Assembly (NCBI GenBank): GCA_964498525.1
Contig: CAZCGU010000006.1
Location: forward strand, 62,001 to 126,000
Direction of reading: 5' to 3'
From: DTU098 sp964498525
Lineage (GTDB): Bacteria > Bacillota > Desulfotomaculia > Desulfotomaculales > Pelotomaculaceae
DNA length: 64,000 nt
The notes beneath the pieces are model-generated. The model ran no database searches, had not been told where the DNA came from, and was given only the letters and a program-made list of their open reading frames with translations. This document shows, piece after piece, positions 33,958 to 42,931 of this stretch; the first letter of the stretch is position 1; each line of letters opens with the position of its first letter. The position numbers and the translations under genes were made by a program.

Positions 33958-34259
33958 GTATAATAAGGTATTTGGAAACCCTCAGGACCAAAAATATAAA
34001 AGTCAAGAAGGCGATACTTTATGGTTCCCATGCTTTAGGGACCAATGACCGGGACAGCGATATCGACCTGGCCATAATATCACCGGATTTCGGGCGTGAC
34101 AGGTTTGGCGAGGCGCTGATGCTGAAAAAACTAACCAGAGACATCGACCTGGATATTTCGCCGCGGTCGTATTCTGTCGAGCAGTACCGGCAGGCAAGAG
34201 AGGGCGACTTTTTGTTTGATGAAATCATTAAAAAAGGGAAAACCGTTTATGAAGAATAA
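33933..34259 (+). CDS. MNT-domain nucleotidyltransferase (HEPN partner)
   Basis: This 108-aa minimal nucleotidyltransferase has the motif YGSHALGTNDRDSDIDLAII, which supplies the GSx(n)DxD metal and nucleotide site; a further Asp lies in IDLDISP. It likely neutralises the HEPN protein, by nucleotidylation in characterised relatives. Its last codons and 3' flank recur at 58675-58715, at the far edge of the island. Confidence 0.88.
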   Translation: MAGKQIEVSIIRYLETLRTKNIKVKKAILYGSHALGTNDRDSDIDLAIISPDFGRDRFGEALMLKKLTRDIDLDISPRSYSVEQYRQAREGDFLFDEIIKKGKTVYEE

Positions 34260-34275
34260 TATTTGAGACCGAACC

Positions 34276-34428
34276 TTATTCCCCGCGGCAATTCTTATAT
34301 TTCTTGCTGCTGCCGCAGGGGCATGGCTCATTTCTGCCGGTCTTTTGGACGCGCTTGGGCTGGGTGGAGGGAAAAGGCAGTAGGTTGGATTTCTCAGCAG
34401 CAGAAAGTTCCGGGGTGTGTAGCCATAA
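34276..34428 (-). pseudogene. SEC-C zinc-finger protein, C-terminal remnant
   Basis: The minus strand reads ...QKTGRNEPCPCGSSKKYKNCRGE and a stop at 34276-34278. This is a perfect SEC-C motif (CPCG...KKYKNC) as found at the ends of SecA and many small proteins. Upstream of codon 50 there is a stop, and the inverted-repeat element begins 4 bp further on, so only the tail survives. Confidence 0.75.
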
Positions 34429-34435
34429 TTAGGGC

Positions 34436-34456
34436 TTGCTGAACAAATCCCTGATT
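34436..34456 (+). repeat. Left terminal inverted repeat
   Basis: A 21-bp sequence exactly matching the reverse complement of 36532-36552. Confidence 0.85.
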
Positions 34457-34623
34457 TCGCAACTTGGTTTTAGACAACCGCATAACCTGTGCAACTTTGG
34501 CCACAAATAGCCCCCAAGATGGCCCTTATAAAATGGCAATAATGAACCTGGAGCCGGCGCTCCAGATTCATTACCAGGAACTGCAGCGCAAGCCAACCAT
34601 ATCCTAAAAAAAGCAATGGGTTT

Positions 34624-34971
34624 TTAGGTGGGTCGATAGCGAGAAAAAAGCCACGTGAGCTGTATGCCTGGATAGCGAAAAATCACGATGCGTCAAGTAT
34701 CGCCTTATGCTGTGCGGCATTAGGCGTACGGCGTGAAGGCTACTACGATTGGCAAAAGCGCCCTTGCCGCAGGGAACGGGATGAGGTGTTGGTATCGGCC
34801 CTGAAGAAAGTGAGAGACGAACATCCCGCATACGGGGTAAGAAGCATGATTGAGGCATTACCTGAAAGGTTAAAACCGAGTTACGGCAAGGGCTACATCA
34901 CTTGCCGCGAGCACGGGCTGTTGCAGAAACGGCGCAAACCTCACGTAAAAAAGCTCCTGCCAAATTTATAG
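34624..34971 (+). pseudogene. IS3-family transposase OrfB, N-terminal fragment
   Basis: The frame reads KKPRELYAWIAKNHDASSIA, then GVRREGYYDWQKR, DEHPAYGVRSM and HGLLQKRRKPH before running into foreign sequence and TAG. This is the helix-turn-helix/HTH_21 part of IS3 OrfB. The DDE catalytic core is absent. Confidence 0.75.
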
Positions 34972-35219
34972 ATCGTGCAATAGCTTTAGGGGCTGATAGC
35001 GCAATTTTATGGGGTGTTTTCTACTCCAATATGGCATACGCTTCACCCATTGTAACATGGTATATCCGTTATCTCGAATTCGGCTCGATCTATTCCAGTG
35101 AAAAGCTCGACGAGGCATTTGCCAAAGGAACGATTCGCATCTCGCTGGGGAAAAACAATACTTCAGCCGATGTTGAGGTCATCGCAACAGCGTTAGTAAA
35201 AATCATGTGCCCCTTTTAA
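34972..35219 (+). pseudogene. Cysteine desulfurase (NifS-like) C-terminal scrap
   Basis: The final part of this frame (KGTIRISLGKNNTSADVEVI) is the conserved C-terminal segment of NifS/IscS-type cysteine desulfurases. The preceding 50 residues (GADSAILWGVFYSNMAYA) are not part of that family, so the piece is itself chimeric. No catalytic Lys or Cys region is present. Confidence 0.5.
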
Positions 35220-35235
35220 CGAAAGATGGTTACCG

Positions 35236-36370
35236 TGCCCAACCTGGATCTGGACGAAATTTTAACCGGGCGGGGGCAATATCAACCAGAGTGTTGACGC
35301 GCTGCTGAAAACATCCCATTTGTTCGAACCGTTTCCCGAAGCAATGGCCAATGACACCGCCTTTTTTGACCGGATGCACTATTATCTTCCCGGCTGGGAA
35401 ATACCCAAATTCAGGCCGGAATTCTTTACCGATATGTACGGGTTTATCACCGACTACCTGGCGGAGTTCTTCCGGGAGATGCGCAAGCGTTCCTATGCCG
35501 ACGCGTTGGACCGTTACTTCAAGGCCGGCCGCAACCTCAACCAGCGGGATGTGATCGCGGTCAGAAAAACTGTTTCCGGGCTGATCAAGCTGATCTATCC
35601 CAATGGCGATTTTGGCCGGGATGAGGTCGAGGAGGTTTTGCGCTACGCCCTGGTGGGCAGGCGGCGGGTTAAGGAACAGCTTAAGAAAATCGGCGGCATG
35701 GAATTCTATGATGTGCATTTTTCCTATATCGACATTGAAACCCTGAACGAAGAATTTGTCTCCGTGCCGGAGCAGGGGGGCGGCAAAATTATCCCCGAGG
35801 GTCTTGGCAAGCCGGGCCACGTCTATACCATCGGCCGCGGCAAATCAGGCATGATCGGCGCTTACAAGATCGAGGTCCAGGTAGTCAGCGGTTCGGGCAA
35901 GTTTGAAAGGACCGGCCTGGGCGCCCACCGGGAAGCCAAAGAGGCCATCGATACCGCTTTTCGCTTCTTTAAAGCCAACAGCAAAGCTGTCAGCCGTTCC
36001 ATAACCACCACAACCAAAGATTACCTGATGCATGTGGTGGATATCCACGGCGTCGGCCTTACCTCCGAACTGGCCCTGGCGGCTTTTGTGGCCTTGTGCT
36101 CGGGCGGGGTGGCCCGGCCCTGTCAGAGCCAGCTGGCCATCCTGGGCTCAATGAGCATTGGCGGTACCATTAATAAAGTAGCGGAGCTGGCCAATGTGCT
36201 GCAGGTCTGCTTCGACGCCGGAGCCAAGAAGGTGCTCCTGCCCATGTCATCCGCCGCCGGCATCAGCACCGTGCCCCCGGAACTATTCGCCAGGTTCCAA
36301 ATATCATTTTACCAATCGCCGGAGGACGCGGTTTTTAAGGCGCTGGGGGTGGAGTAGGAGTTTCTGGCAA
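35236..36370 (+). pseudogene. Truncated, internally deleted second copy of brxL
   Basis: 35236-35279 equals 27002-27045 of brxL. The sequence then jumps 422 bp at a shared GGGCA and follows 27467-28558 to the end, including 13 bp beyond the stop. The deletion removes the P-loop region and shifts frame, so only an N-terminally truncated protein (35320-36357, from TTG) could be made. About six differences, mostly synonymous, cluster in the first 110 bp after the junction; by eye the remaining roughly 960 bp are identical. Confidence 0.9.
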
Positions 36371-36531
36371 GAAAAAAACAAGCATTAATATTATTCCCGT
36401 TTAGACCGGCCTATGAGCTGGAGGAATATGATGACAGTTGGTAAGGCGGCGGCTTATTGTAAAGGTTACGATGTTTGATGATAAGCTGAAGGTTGAATTC
36501 AAATCAGGAGTCTTAATATAAATTGACGAAT

Positions 36532-36552
36532 AATCAGGGATTTGTTCAGCAA
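36532..36552 (-). repeat. Right terminal inverted repeat
   Basis: A 21-bp exact reverse complement of 34436-34456. Confidence 0.85.
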
Positions 36553-36556
36553 TTCC

Positions 36557-36892
36557 TACATATCTTCCATCTTCAGGCTATAATCACATGATCCACAACC
36601 TTACCGATAATCTTTCTAACATCATCCAACCCTTCGCGCACTGTCTAACTATTCATTTTTACCAAGTTTTGTTGGGTACTTAACCATCGAATATAAGGAA
36701 AGCCTTTTAAACGAGGCCAAGATTCGAGGATACTCTGGACGCTCATTGGATGGTCGAACCCTCGAACCAACCAAGCCAGAATTAGGTGATCTGATGCGCC
36801 GTGAGGCGGTCAGAAAAGGGCCTGAGGCTGAGAAGCAGACCCGTTTTCGAATACCCAAGCAATAAGCCGGTAATCGATTAGGCCGAGGTGGC
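36557..36892. other. Scrap region between the inverted-repeat element and the group II intron
   Basis: No complete gene. The longest readable frame (plus, about 36622-36865) contains YKESLLNEAKIRGYSGRSLD and ends EKQTRFRIPKQ-stop at 36863-36865. It lacks a start and matches nothing I know. The 27 bases after it would be the 5' exon side of the intron. Confidence 0.4.
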
Positions 36893-37402
36893 GTGTGCAC
36901 AGGGCGAGACTGCGCTAGAAGTTGCAGCCTGGCCGGGAACGGTCGAGCCGGGGCAAAGTAAGGAAACCCCGGGGAAGTGTACATAAGTGTTTAGGCGCGT
37001 GGAGGCTTTGAACAACGGAATAGAGTAACCGAATGAGACCTTCCGCCTCTCTCTGGAAAGGAGCAGGTACAAGGGAGACCGTATGTGGCGGGAGGAGTCA
37101 GCGCCGTCATAGTACCTGGGGAACCCCGGGGAAGGACGACACCGATGAGCGCTTCGACGGAGCGACAGACGGGGCAGGTCAAACTTCAACAGGAAAACGA
37201 CCAGAACCTGCAAGCAGGTACCGGACTGTCGTGACCGGAAGCCGGACGTAAGAAGGGTGCAAGTATGCTGGATATTGTTGCGGCAACTTAAGCTCTTTGA
37301 GTCTCCCTGCTAAGGGATAGCATTGGGGCCGCCAGATGCGGGAAAACTGCACGTCCGGTGACAATGGGGGCTGGCATTCCGCGAGGAGCGCCTTCTACTC
37401 AC
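36893..37402 (+). mobile_element. Group II intron RNA lacking its maturase
   Basis: The region has the look of a bacterial group II intron: a 5' end of GTGTG type (36893), a structured GC-rich domain I (AAACCCCGGGGAAGTGTACATAAG) and a domain V near 37329-37356 (CCAGATGCGGGAAAACTGCA then CGTCCGG, a GAAA-type hairpin). A bulged A-containing 3' domain follows, ending near CTACTCAC (about 37402). The maturase start (MSASTERQTGQVKLQQEN, ATG 37145) runs into a TGA at 37232-37234, and the rest of the reverse transcriptase is deleted. Total length is about 510 nt. Confidence 0.7.
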
Positions 37403-37643
37403 TAGGTGGTTTCTGTTTTCCCGGAACATATGGCTCCTCATGAAGTGGGTTTTCTTGATTTATCACTAGATATCTCTTTATATCTATAGTATACTTCGAT
37501 ATCTACCACCTTTTTCCCTGCTGCCTTGGCAGCTATTTTTTGCTGTTTTAGGGGTTTTTCGCAGGGGAGTCATTAATAAAATTTCTAATTAATATTTAGC
37601 AAATGAATAAGTATTCTAATCATACTCTTGGGAGCTATTTGAA
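37403..37643. other. Region between group II intron and AbiE operator
   Basis: On the minus strand (37572 down to 37438) a 44-codon frame reads KIAAKAAGKKVVDIEVYYRY and resembles the extreme C-terminus of large serine recombinases (DUF4368-type), with low certainty. The rest is AT-rich and empty. Confidence 0.3.
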
Positions 37644-37689
37644 AATCAAAACTATCTACAAGTTCGCATATATGTAGATAGTTTTGATT
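37644..37689. promoter_or_regulatory. Large inverted-repeat operator of the AbiE module
   Basis: AATCAAAACTATCTACA (37644-37660) is perfectly repeated in inverse at 37673-37689 (17-bp arms, 12-bp spacer), and a third half-site GATAGTTTTGA lies at 37752-37762 over the ribosome site and start of abiEi. AbiEi antitoxins are known to bind such repeats and repress their own operon. Confidence 0.8.
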
Positions 37690-37716
37690 GACATATTATG
37701 TAATTTGTATTATACT
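37688..37716 (+). promoter_or_regulatory. Promoter of the AbiE operon
   Basis: TTGACA (37688-37693), a 17-bp spacer and TATACT (37711-37716). The -35 overlaps the right arm of the operator, so binding would block RNA polymerase. Confidence 0.8.
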
Positions 37717-37762
37717 AAATTCAGAACTATACACTAATTTGATAATAAGGAGATAGTTTTGA

Positions 37763-38362
37763 ATGGATAAATATGAAGAGTTTAAAAGAGTTTTTGCTAA
37801 ATATGATGGTGTCCTTACAACATTGGAATTTCAAGAGGCTGGCTATCATCATAAATATTTAAAAGAGTTTATGGATAAAGGTTTTATTAGGAAGATTAAA
37901 AGAGGATATTATGAATGGCAAGACGATGAATTTATTTCTGATGCCACTATTATTACGAGATTGTTTCCTGATGCTGTTATATATCTATTGTCAGCCTTGT
38001 ATATATATGGCTATATAGATCGAACACCAAATGAATGGCATCTAGTTGTAGAAAGAGGTAGTTCTAGGTCAAAATTTAATATTAAATATCCCAAAATTAA
38101 ACCATATTATATAACTAAAAAATATATGAGTATTGGCAAGACAAGAATTAACTATGAAGGACAAGAAATAAATATATTTGATAAAGATAGAACTATATGT
38201 GATGTAATAAGAAATGAAAGCAAGATGGACAAAGAAATTGTTAATCAAGCTATAAAAAGTTATATAGGTGACCCTCAAAAGAACGCTTCAAGCCTACTGA
38301 AGTATGCAAAAAAAATGAGAGCTGAGAACAAGTTAAGAACAATGATTGGAATGTGGTTGTGA
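37763..38362 (+). CDS. abiEi: AbiEi-type antitoxin and autorepressor
   Basis: This 199-aa type IV toxin-antitoxin regulator has an N-terminal winged helix (GVLTTLEFQEAGYHHKYLKEFMDKGFIRKIKRGYYEW) and the AbiEi C-terminal domain. That domain contains FPDAVIYLLSALYIYGYIDR and INIFDKDRTICDVIR. It opposes AbiEii and represses its promoter through the inverted repeats upstream. The pair is markedly AT-rich compared with the rest of the window, a sign of recent acquisition. Its stop overlaps the next start (TGATG). Confidence 0.9.
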   Translation: MDKYEEFKRVFAKYDGVLTTLEFQEAGYHHKYLKEFMDKGFIRKIKRGYYEWQDDEFISDATIITRLFPDAVIYLLSALYIYGYIDRTPNEWHLVVERGSSRSKFNIKYPKIKPYYITKKYMSIGKTRINYEGQEINIFDKDRTICDVIRNESKMDKEIVNQAIKSYIGDPQKNASSLLKYAKKMRAENKLRTMIGMWL

Positions 38363-39258
38363 TGAATAGGACGAAATCAGTGCTACAAAAACTGAGGAAC
38401 AAATCAAGGAATTCTGGTATTTCATTTCAACTAACTTTACAGTTGTTTTGTCAGGAAGAGTTTTTAAGAAGGATAAGCTATTCAATGTATCAAAACAATC
38501 TTGTTTTAAAAGGAGGTCTATTTCTTTACTTAATTACAAATTATGAAAGTAGGCCAACTAGGGATATAGATTTTCTTATAAAAAACTATTCTAATGAAAA
38601 TGAAAAGATTGAATCAATGATTGAGAGTATAATAAATACAGATACAGGGAATGAATTTGTTAGCTTTGAAATGAAATCTATTAACTCAATATTAGAACAA
38701 AAAGAGTATCACGGTACAAGAATAAAGATGATAGGGTTAATAGGTAATACAAGAACGCCATTTGATATAGATATTGGAGTTGGAGATATTATTATCCCTA
38801 AGCCAGAGAAGAGAAAACTTGAAGTTTTGTTGCCAGACTTTAATACCCCTGAAGTACTAACATATTCTTTAGAATCTACAATAGCTGAAAAATGGGATGC
38901 TATAATTGATAGGACGGAGTTTAATAGTAGAATGAAAGATTTTTATGATATCTATTATCTAGCTATGAATTACGATTTTGAAGGAAGAAAGTTACAAGGA
39001 GCAATTTTTGAAACATTAAGTAATCGAAGAAGAGTATATGAGAAAGATACCTTAGATAAGGTAAGATTACTTGAAATAGATAGACTATTAATAGAAAGGT
39101 GGAAGGCATTCACTCAAAACACAATAGGAGTAGATTTGGATTTTTATACTGTAATTGAACTTGTTACTAATTTTATTGGAGAACCATTTGATAGCATAGT
39201 TCATGAGCGAGAGCTTTTTCTAACATGGAGTAAAACAAAATTAAAATGGAGTGAATGA
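38362..39258 (+). CDS. abiEii: AbiEii-type nucleotidyltransferase toxin
   Basis: This 298-aa abortive-infection toxin has the nucleotidyltransferase core LVLKGGLFLYL followed by RPTRDIDFLIKNY (the DxD metal pair) and the conserved AEKWDAIIDR. It blocks growth of infected cells; related enzymes modify tRNA acceptor ends. ATG 38362 overlaps the abiEi stop, so the two are coupled. It is the same AT-rich, foreign-looking DNA as abiEi. Confidence 0.9.
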   Translation: MNRTKSVLQKLRNKSRNSGISFQLTLQLFCQEEFLRRISYSMYQNNLVLKGGLFLYLITNYESRPTRDIDFLIKNYSNENEKIESMIESIINTDTGNEFVSFEMKSINSILEQKEYHGTRIKMIGLIGNTRTPFDIDIGVGDIIIPKPEKRKLEVLLPDFNTPEVLTYSLESTIAEKWDAIIDRTEFNSRMKDFYDIYYLAMNYDFEGRKLQGAIFETLSNRRRVYEKDTLDKVRLLEIDRLLIERWKAFTQNTIGVDLDFYTVIELVTNFIGEPFDSIVHERELFLTWSKTKLKWSE

Positions 39259-39655
39259 CTTTAGTATCAGTATTTTATTTTCAATATTAAAAATTACGGA
39301 TTACAATTATTTCTCGTACTGATAAATGGGAGTTTAGAGGGAGGCTTGAGGCTTTGCAAGAGTAGAGGGTGGTGAGATGATTTTTTTCCAGTTCACCGCT
39401 GTTTTTTTAAGTTGCCATCTGCTGTATTTCTATTTTGCCATAAACATTATATGTTACGTTGGAAGAAGGAAAGGAAAAATCAGTCCGAGTCCGGGCAAAG
39501 CGCATTAATGAGCTTAAGCCTCATGTGGTAGTAGAAGAGGCAAGGCTAGCCGTCGAGGAGGTAGACGCACTAATGAAAGATTCGGAAAGGATATTTCATT
39601 AGTTCTTCTTACAGTATCGGATAGCACTTTCATATGACAGGCTGTTGTCACCAAT
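39259..39655. other. Intergenic region with one doubtful small frame
   Basis: A 47-codon frame at 39459-39602 (LEEGKEKSVRVRAKRINELK...EEVDALMKDSERIFH) reads like part of a small acidic/basic protein, perhaps an antitoxin or a remnant, but it lacks a ribosome site. Nothing else was seen. Confidence 0.3.
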
Positions 39656-39688
39656 CTGGCTTAATCTAAAAGGTAAGCCAGTTTTTTT
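39656..39688 (+). terminator. Rho-independent terminator
   Basis: CTGGCTTA (39656-39663) pairs perfectly with TAAGCCAG (39674-39681), followed by seven T. It separates the AbiE region from addB. Confidence 0.85.
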
Positions 39689-39781
39689 ATCCACAGAGAA
39701 AATTGCAGCGATTCTCCCATAATGCCGATTATTTAAGAGGAAAAGTCGCTTGCCGGTAGAATTCCGATTTAGCGACACAAT

Positions 39782-42700
39782 TTGACAGATACATTATTAT
39801 CTGGGGTGATTTACATTAACAATCTCCTATCCTCACTAAATGAAGCATGTAAAAAATATCCCTTGGAGGAGAAGGTACTGATCGTACCGGGATACAGCCA
39901 GGGGCATGAGCTTTGTGAAGCGCTGGCCAGGGGCGGCGAAGGTTGGATAAACCTGCGGTCGGAAACAACGGCAGGCCTGGCGCACCAGGTGGCCGGCGAG
40001 GACCTGGCTGAAAAAGGCATTACATATTTGACCGGTATACTGACAACGGCTGTATTTGAAGAAATCTATCATGGCCTGGAAGAACAAAAAGCTCTTCTCT
40101 ACTTCGCGAGGGATACCTATTCACCCGGGCTGGTCAGGGCTCTGGCATCTTCTATATATGAGCTGAGGTACTGTGGAATTACCGGCGATACTCTTGATCC
40201 GGACAGTTTTGTCAGCAAAGACAAAGGGCAGGACATGGCTGCGCTGTTAAAGGCCTATGAGCAGTACCTTGCGGACCATAGATTTATTGACAGCCCCGGC
40301 TTGCTCTCATTGGCGCTGGATTTATTTTCAAAGAGGACTCCCACAAATACTGATACCATTTACCTGCTGCCTTCTTTCCTGCAGCTCGCCCCGCTGGAAC
40401 GCCGGTTAATTGAACTGCTTACTGCCGGAAGGCTTATGATTTTAAATGCTGATCCGGTCTACGGCCTGTCCCGGCCGGGAATGGAGCCGCAGGCGCCTGT
40501 GCCGGAAAACGTTACCGTATCTCCTGCCGATGTGGAACGCCTGCCCTGGCTGTACCAGGTTAGCCAGTCGCCGGCGCCGGTTGGTGATGGTTCTTTGAGC
40601 GTCTTTCATGCTTACGGGCTGATGAATGAGGCCAGGGAAATTCTCAGGCGGATTACAAAGGAAGGGATACCTTTAGACAGCGCGGCGGTGGCCTGCACAA
40701 GCAGCGAGTATATACCTGTTTTTTATTCGCTGGCCAGGCGCCTGGGGTTAAATGTGACATACGGGGAGGGAATTCCCGGCAGCCTTACCGGCCCCGGCAG
40801 GGTGCTGCAGGGCCTGGTTGAATGGATCAGGTCCGACTATTCCGCCAGTACGTTAAAAGCCCTGGTTTTAAGTGGCGATATAGCGCTGCGGTGGGATAAA
40901 GAGGGAGGCGCCTTTCTGGCGCCGGCCGCAGCTGCGCGGATGTTGAGTGTTTCCGGCGTCGGCTGGGGGAGGGACCGTTATATACTGCTTAAAAATATGG
41001 CGGAAACTTTTAAAGAAAAAGCAGTGGAAGAATTATCAGAAGAAGATGATGCGGACGGCAGGCGTGAACGGTATTTGCGTCGGAGGGATCTGGCTGAAGG
41101 GTTATACACAGCCATAAGCGGGCTCATCTCAAATTTGCCGGTACCTGACGAAGAGGGCAGGATCAGTTTCAGGGACCTTAATTCCGGCCTCTCCTATATC
41201 CTGTCTGAAATAACCAGTCCTTCAAGTAGTATTGAAGCTGCCGCACTGCAGGGATTAATCAGCAGTCTGGTCCAGGCCGGGCAGTTTGCGTCGTTCAATC
41301 TGGAAACCGAGGAAGCTCTGGAACGGGTGGAAAACATCCTTGGCGATTTTCGGGTGGGGGCTTCCGGCCCCAAACCCGGCCACCTGCATATTGTCAGTTA
41401 TGCGAATTTAACCTGGTCCTGCCGTCCCAACACTTTTGTTGCCGGGCTGGGCGCGGACGCTTTCCCGGGCAGCGCCCGCCAGGACCCGGTCCTGCTGGAT
41501 ACGGAGCGCGGGAAGATCCATGCCGGGCTGCCGCTGGGCGCGGTCCGGCCGGCTGAAAACCAGTATATGATGGCTCTTGCCCTTGCCTTCAGGAGGGGGC
41601 GGGTTACTTTGAGCTTTCCTTCCTTTGATGTGGCGGAAAACAGGTCTGTCTTCCCTTCAAATTTAATGCTCCAGTCATATCGCCTTTTACAAAAGGACGC
41701 CTCTTTGGATTACACGGACTTCATCAACTCTCTGGATAGGACGGCAGGGTACTGCCCGCATGAAGGTATGCCGGCCCTGGATGAAACAGAGTGGTGGGCT
41801 GCCCGGGTCCTGACGGGACCTGGTGTGATTAACGGCAGCGCGGCGGTAAGGGACTGCTGCCGGGGGATTGCGTCAGGCAGCAAAGCGCTGGAGGCCAGGC
41901 AAAGCCCAGATCCCACTGAATATGACGGGCTGATTGCCTGTGACAGCCGGTTTGATCCCCGCCAGAATGCTGATCTGGTTATGTCCTGCAGCAGGATCGA
42001 GGACTTGGCCGGCTGCCCCTTTGCTTATTTTCTAAAATACATCCTGCGTGTCCTGCCCCCGGACGAAGTCATCTATGACCCCAACTGCTGGCTGGACGCG
42101 CTGGAGCGGGGCTCGCTGCTTCACGAGCTGTTCTGCAAATTCATGAAAAAGATGGCGGCTGACAAGGAAAGACCCGGTTTGGCCAGGCATAAGGCGATGA
42201 TGATGGAGATGGCGGATGAACTCATTGTGGAATATAGAGACAGGATTCCGATACCCGGCGAACTTATCTTCCAGCGTGAAACAATGGATATCTACCGCTG
42301 CTGTGAAGTTTTCCTGGCTGCCGAAGGAGCCCAGGCGGCCGGCGATCCGGTGCTCTTTGAAGTGCCTTTCGGCCTGGGCGGCGCCGCAGCGGAGAAATCC
42401 GGCGCAGGCATGGCGGACCCTGTAAAAATCAAACTGGGCAGCGGCGCCGGCTTTTTGCTCAGGGGCAAGATCGACAGGGTAGACAAGGGGGAGGAAAATA
42501 CTTACCAGGTGTGGGACTACAAGACCGGAAGCACCTATGGATATAAAGACCACAAACACTTTTGCGGCGGGCGCCAGGTCCAGCACGCCCTGTACGCCGT
42601 GGCAGCCGAGCAAATACTTGAAGGGCTTGCACCAAAATCATCTCCGCGGGCGGAGGTCTCCGGCTATTATTTCCCCACAGAGCGGGGAGAGGGTCTGAAA

Positions 42701-42931
42701 ATAGCCTACCGGCAGGCCAACCGCGAGAGGTTGTCAGGACTTTTAAACCACTTATTTGACCTTCTGGCGGGAGGCGTATTTATCGCTGCCGACCACGGGG
42801 AAAAGTGCGGCATCTGCGATTACCCGGCTGTCTGCGGCGGGGACAGGGCTGTGGACCGGGCCAAAAAACTGGCGGCGCCCGGCGGCAGCGCCTGCCTGGA
42901 TCCCTGGAGGAGGCTTAAGGAATATGATTAA
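39782..42931 (+). CDS. addB: AddB-like helicase-nuclease subunit
   Basis: This 1049-aa protein is of the AddB/RexB type. The N-terminal half is a degenerate helicase fold (VLIVPGYSQG and later SAAVACTSSEYIPVF). The C-terminal RecB-like PD-(D/E)XK nuclease has YQVWDYKTGS. An iron-sulfur cysteine set is present (CSRIEDLAGCPF..., then CGICDYPAVC). With AddA it resects double-strand breaks. The longest start is TTG 39782 without a good ribosome site; GTG 39806 is an alternative. Its stop overlaps the addA start by 8 bp. It may be the host's only AddAB or a defence-island copy. Confidence 0.85.
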   Translation: MTDTLLSGVIYINNLLSSLNEACKKYPLEEKVLIVPGYSQGHELCEALARGGEGWINLRSETTAGLAHQVAGEDLAEKGITYLTGILTTAVFEEIYHGLEEQKALLYFARDTYSPGLVRALASSIYELRYCGITGDTLDPDSFVSKDKGQDMAALLKAYEQYLADHRFIDSPGLLSLALDLFSKRTPTNTDTIYLLPSFLQLAPLERRLIELLTAGRLMILNADPVYGLSRPGMEPQAPVPENVTVSPADVERLPWLYQVSQSPAPVGDGSLSVFHAYGLMNEAREILRRITKEGIPLDSAAVACTSSEYIPVFYSLARRLGLNVTYGEGIPGSLTGPGRVLQGLVEWIRSDYSASTLKALVLSGDIALRWDKEGGAFLAPAAAARMLSVSGVGWGRDRYILLKNMAETFKEKAVEELSEEDDADGRRERYLRRRDLAEGLYTAISGLISNLPVPDEEGRISFRDLNSGLSYILSEITSPSSSIEAAALQGLISSLVQAGQFASFNLETEEALERVENILGDFRVGASGPKPGHLHIVSYANLTWSCRPNTFVAGLGADAFPGSARQDPVLLDTERGKIHAGLPLGAVRPAENQYMMALALAFRRGRVTLSFPSFDVAENRSVFPSNLMLQSYRLLQKDASLDYTDFINSLDRTAGYCPHEGMPALDETEWWAARVLTGPGVINGSAAVRDCCRGIASGSKALEARQSPDPTEYDGLIACDSRFDPRQNADLVMSCSRIEDLAGCPFAYFLKYILRVLPPDEVIYDPNCWLDALERGSLLHELFCKFMKKMAADKERPGLARHKAMMMEMADELIVEYRDRIPIPGELIFQRETMDIYRCCEVFLAAEGAQAAGDPVLFEVPFGLGGAAAEKSGAGMADPVKIKLGSGAGFLLRGKIDRVDKGEENTYQVWDYKTGSTYGYKDHKHFCGGRQVQHALYAVAAEQILEGLAPKSSPRAEVSGYYFPTERGEGLKIAYRQANRERLSGLLNHLFDLLAGGVFIAADHGEKCGICDYPAVCGGDRAVDRAKKLAAPGGSACLDPWRRLKEYD

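Larger units (their letters stand above)
34432..36556. mobile_element. 2.1-kb composite element bounded by 21-bp perfect terminal inverted repeats
   Basis: TTGCTGAACAAATCCCTGATT at 34436-34456 is exactly complementary to 36532-36552; AGG flanks both outside. These look like insertion-sequence ends. The transposase is not intact inside. The interior holds a truncated IS3-family OrfB, a cysteine-desulfurase tail and a rearranged 3' half of brxL. A short frame (VEFKSGVLI-stop) 7 bp before the right repeat may be the end of the lost recombinase or transposase. No target-site duplication is apparent. Confidence 0.7.

Noticed and set aside
35230..35820. Minus-strand frame within the brxL copy
   Set aside because: The same shadow frame exists opposite brxL itself at 27508-28008, so it reflects the coding strand only.
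42756..42923. N-terminal extension of addA
   Set aside because: The extra 56 codons are the out-of-frame reading of addB; ATG 42924 gives the family N-terminus.
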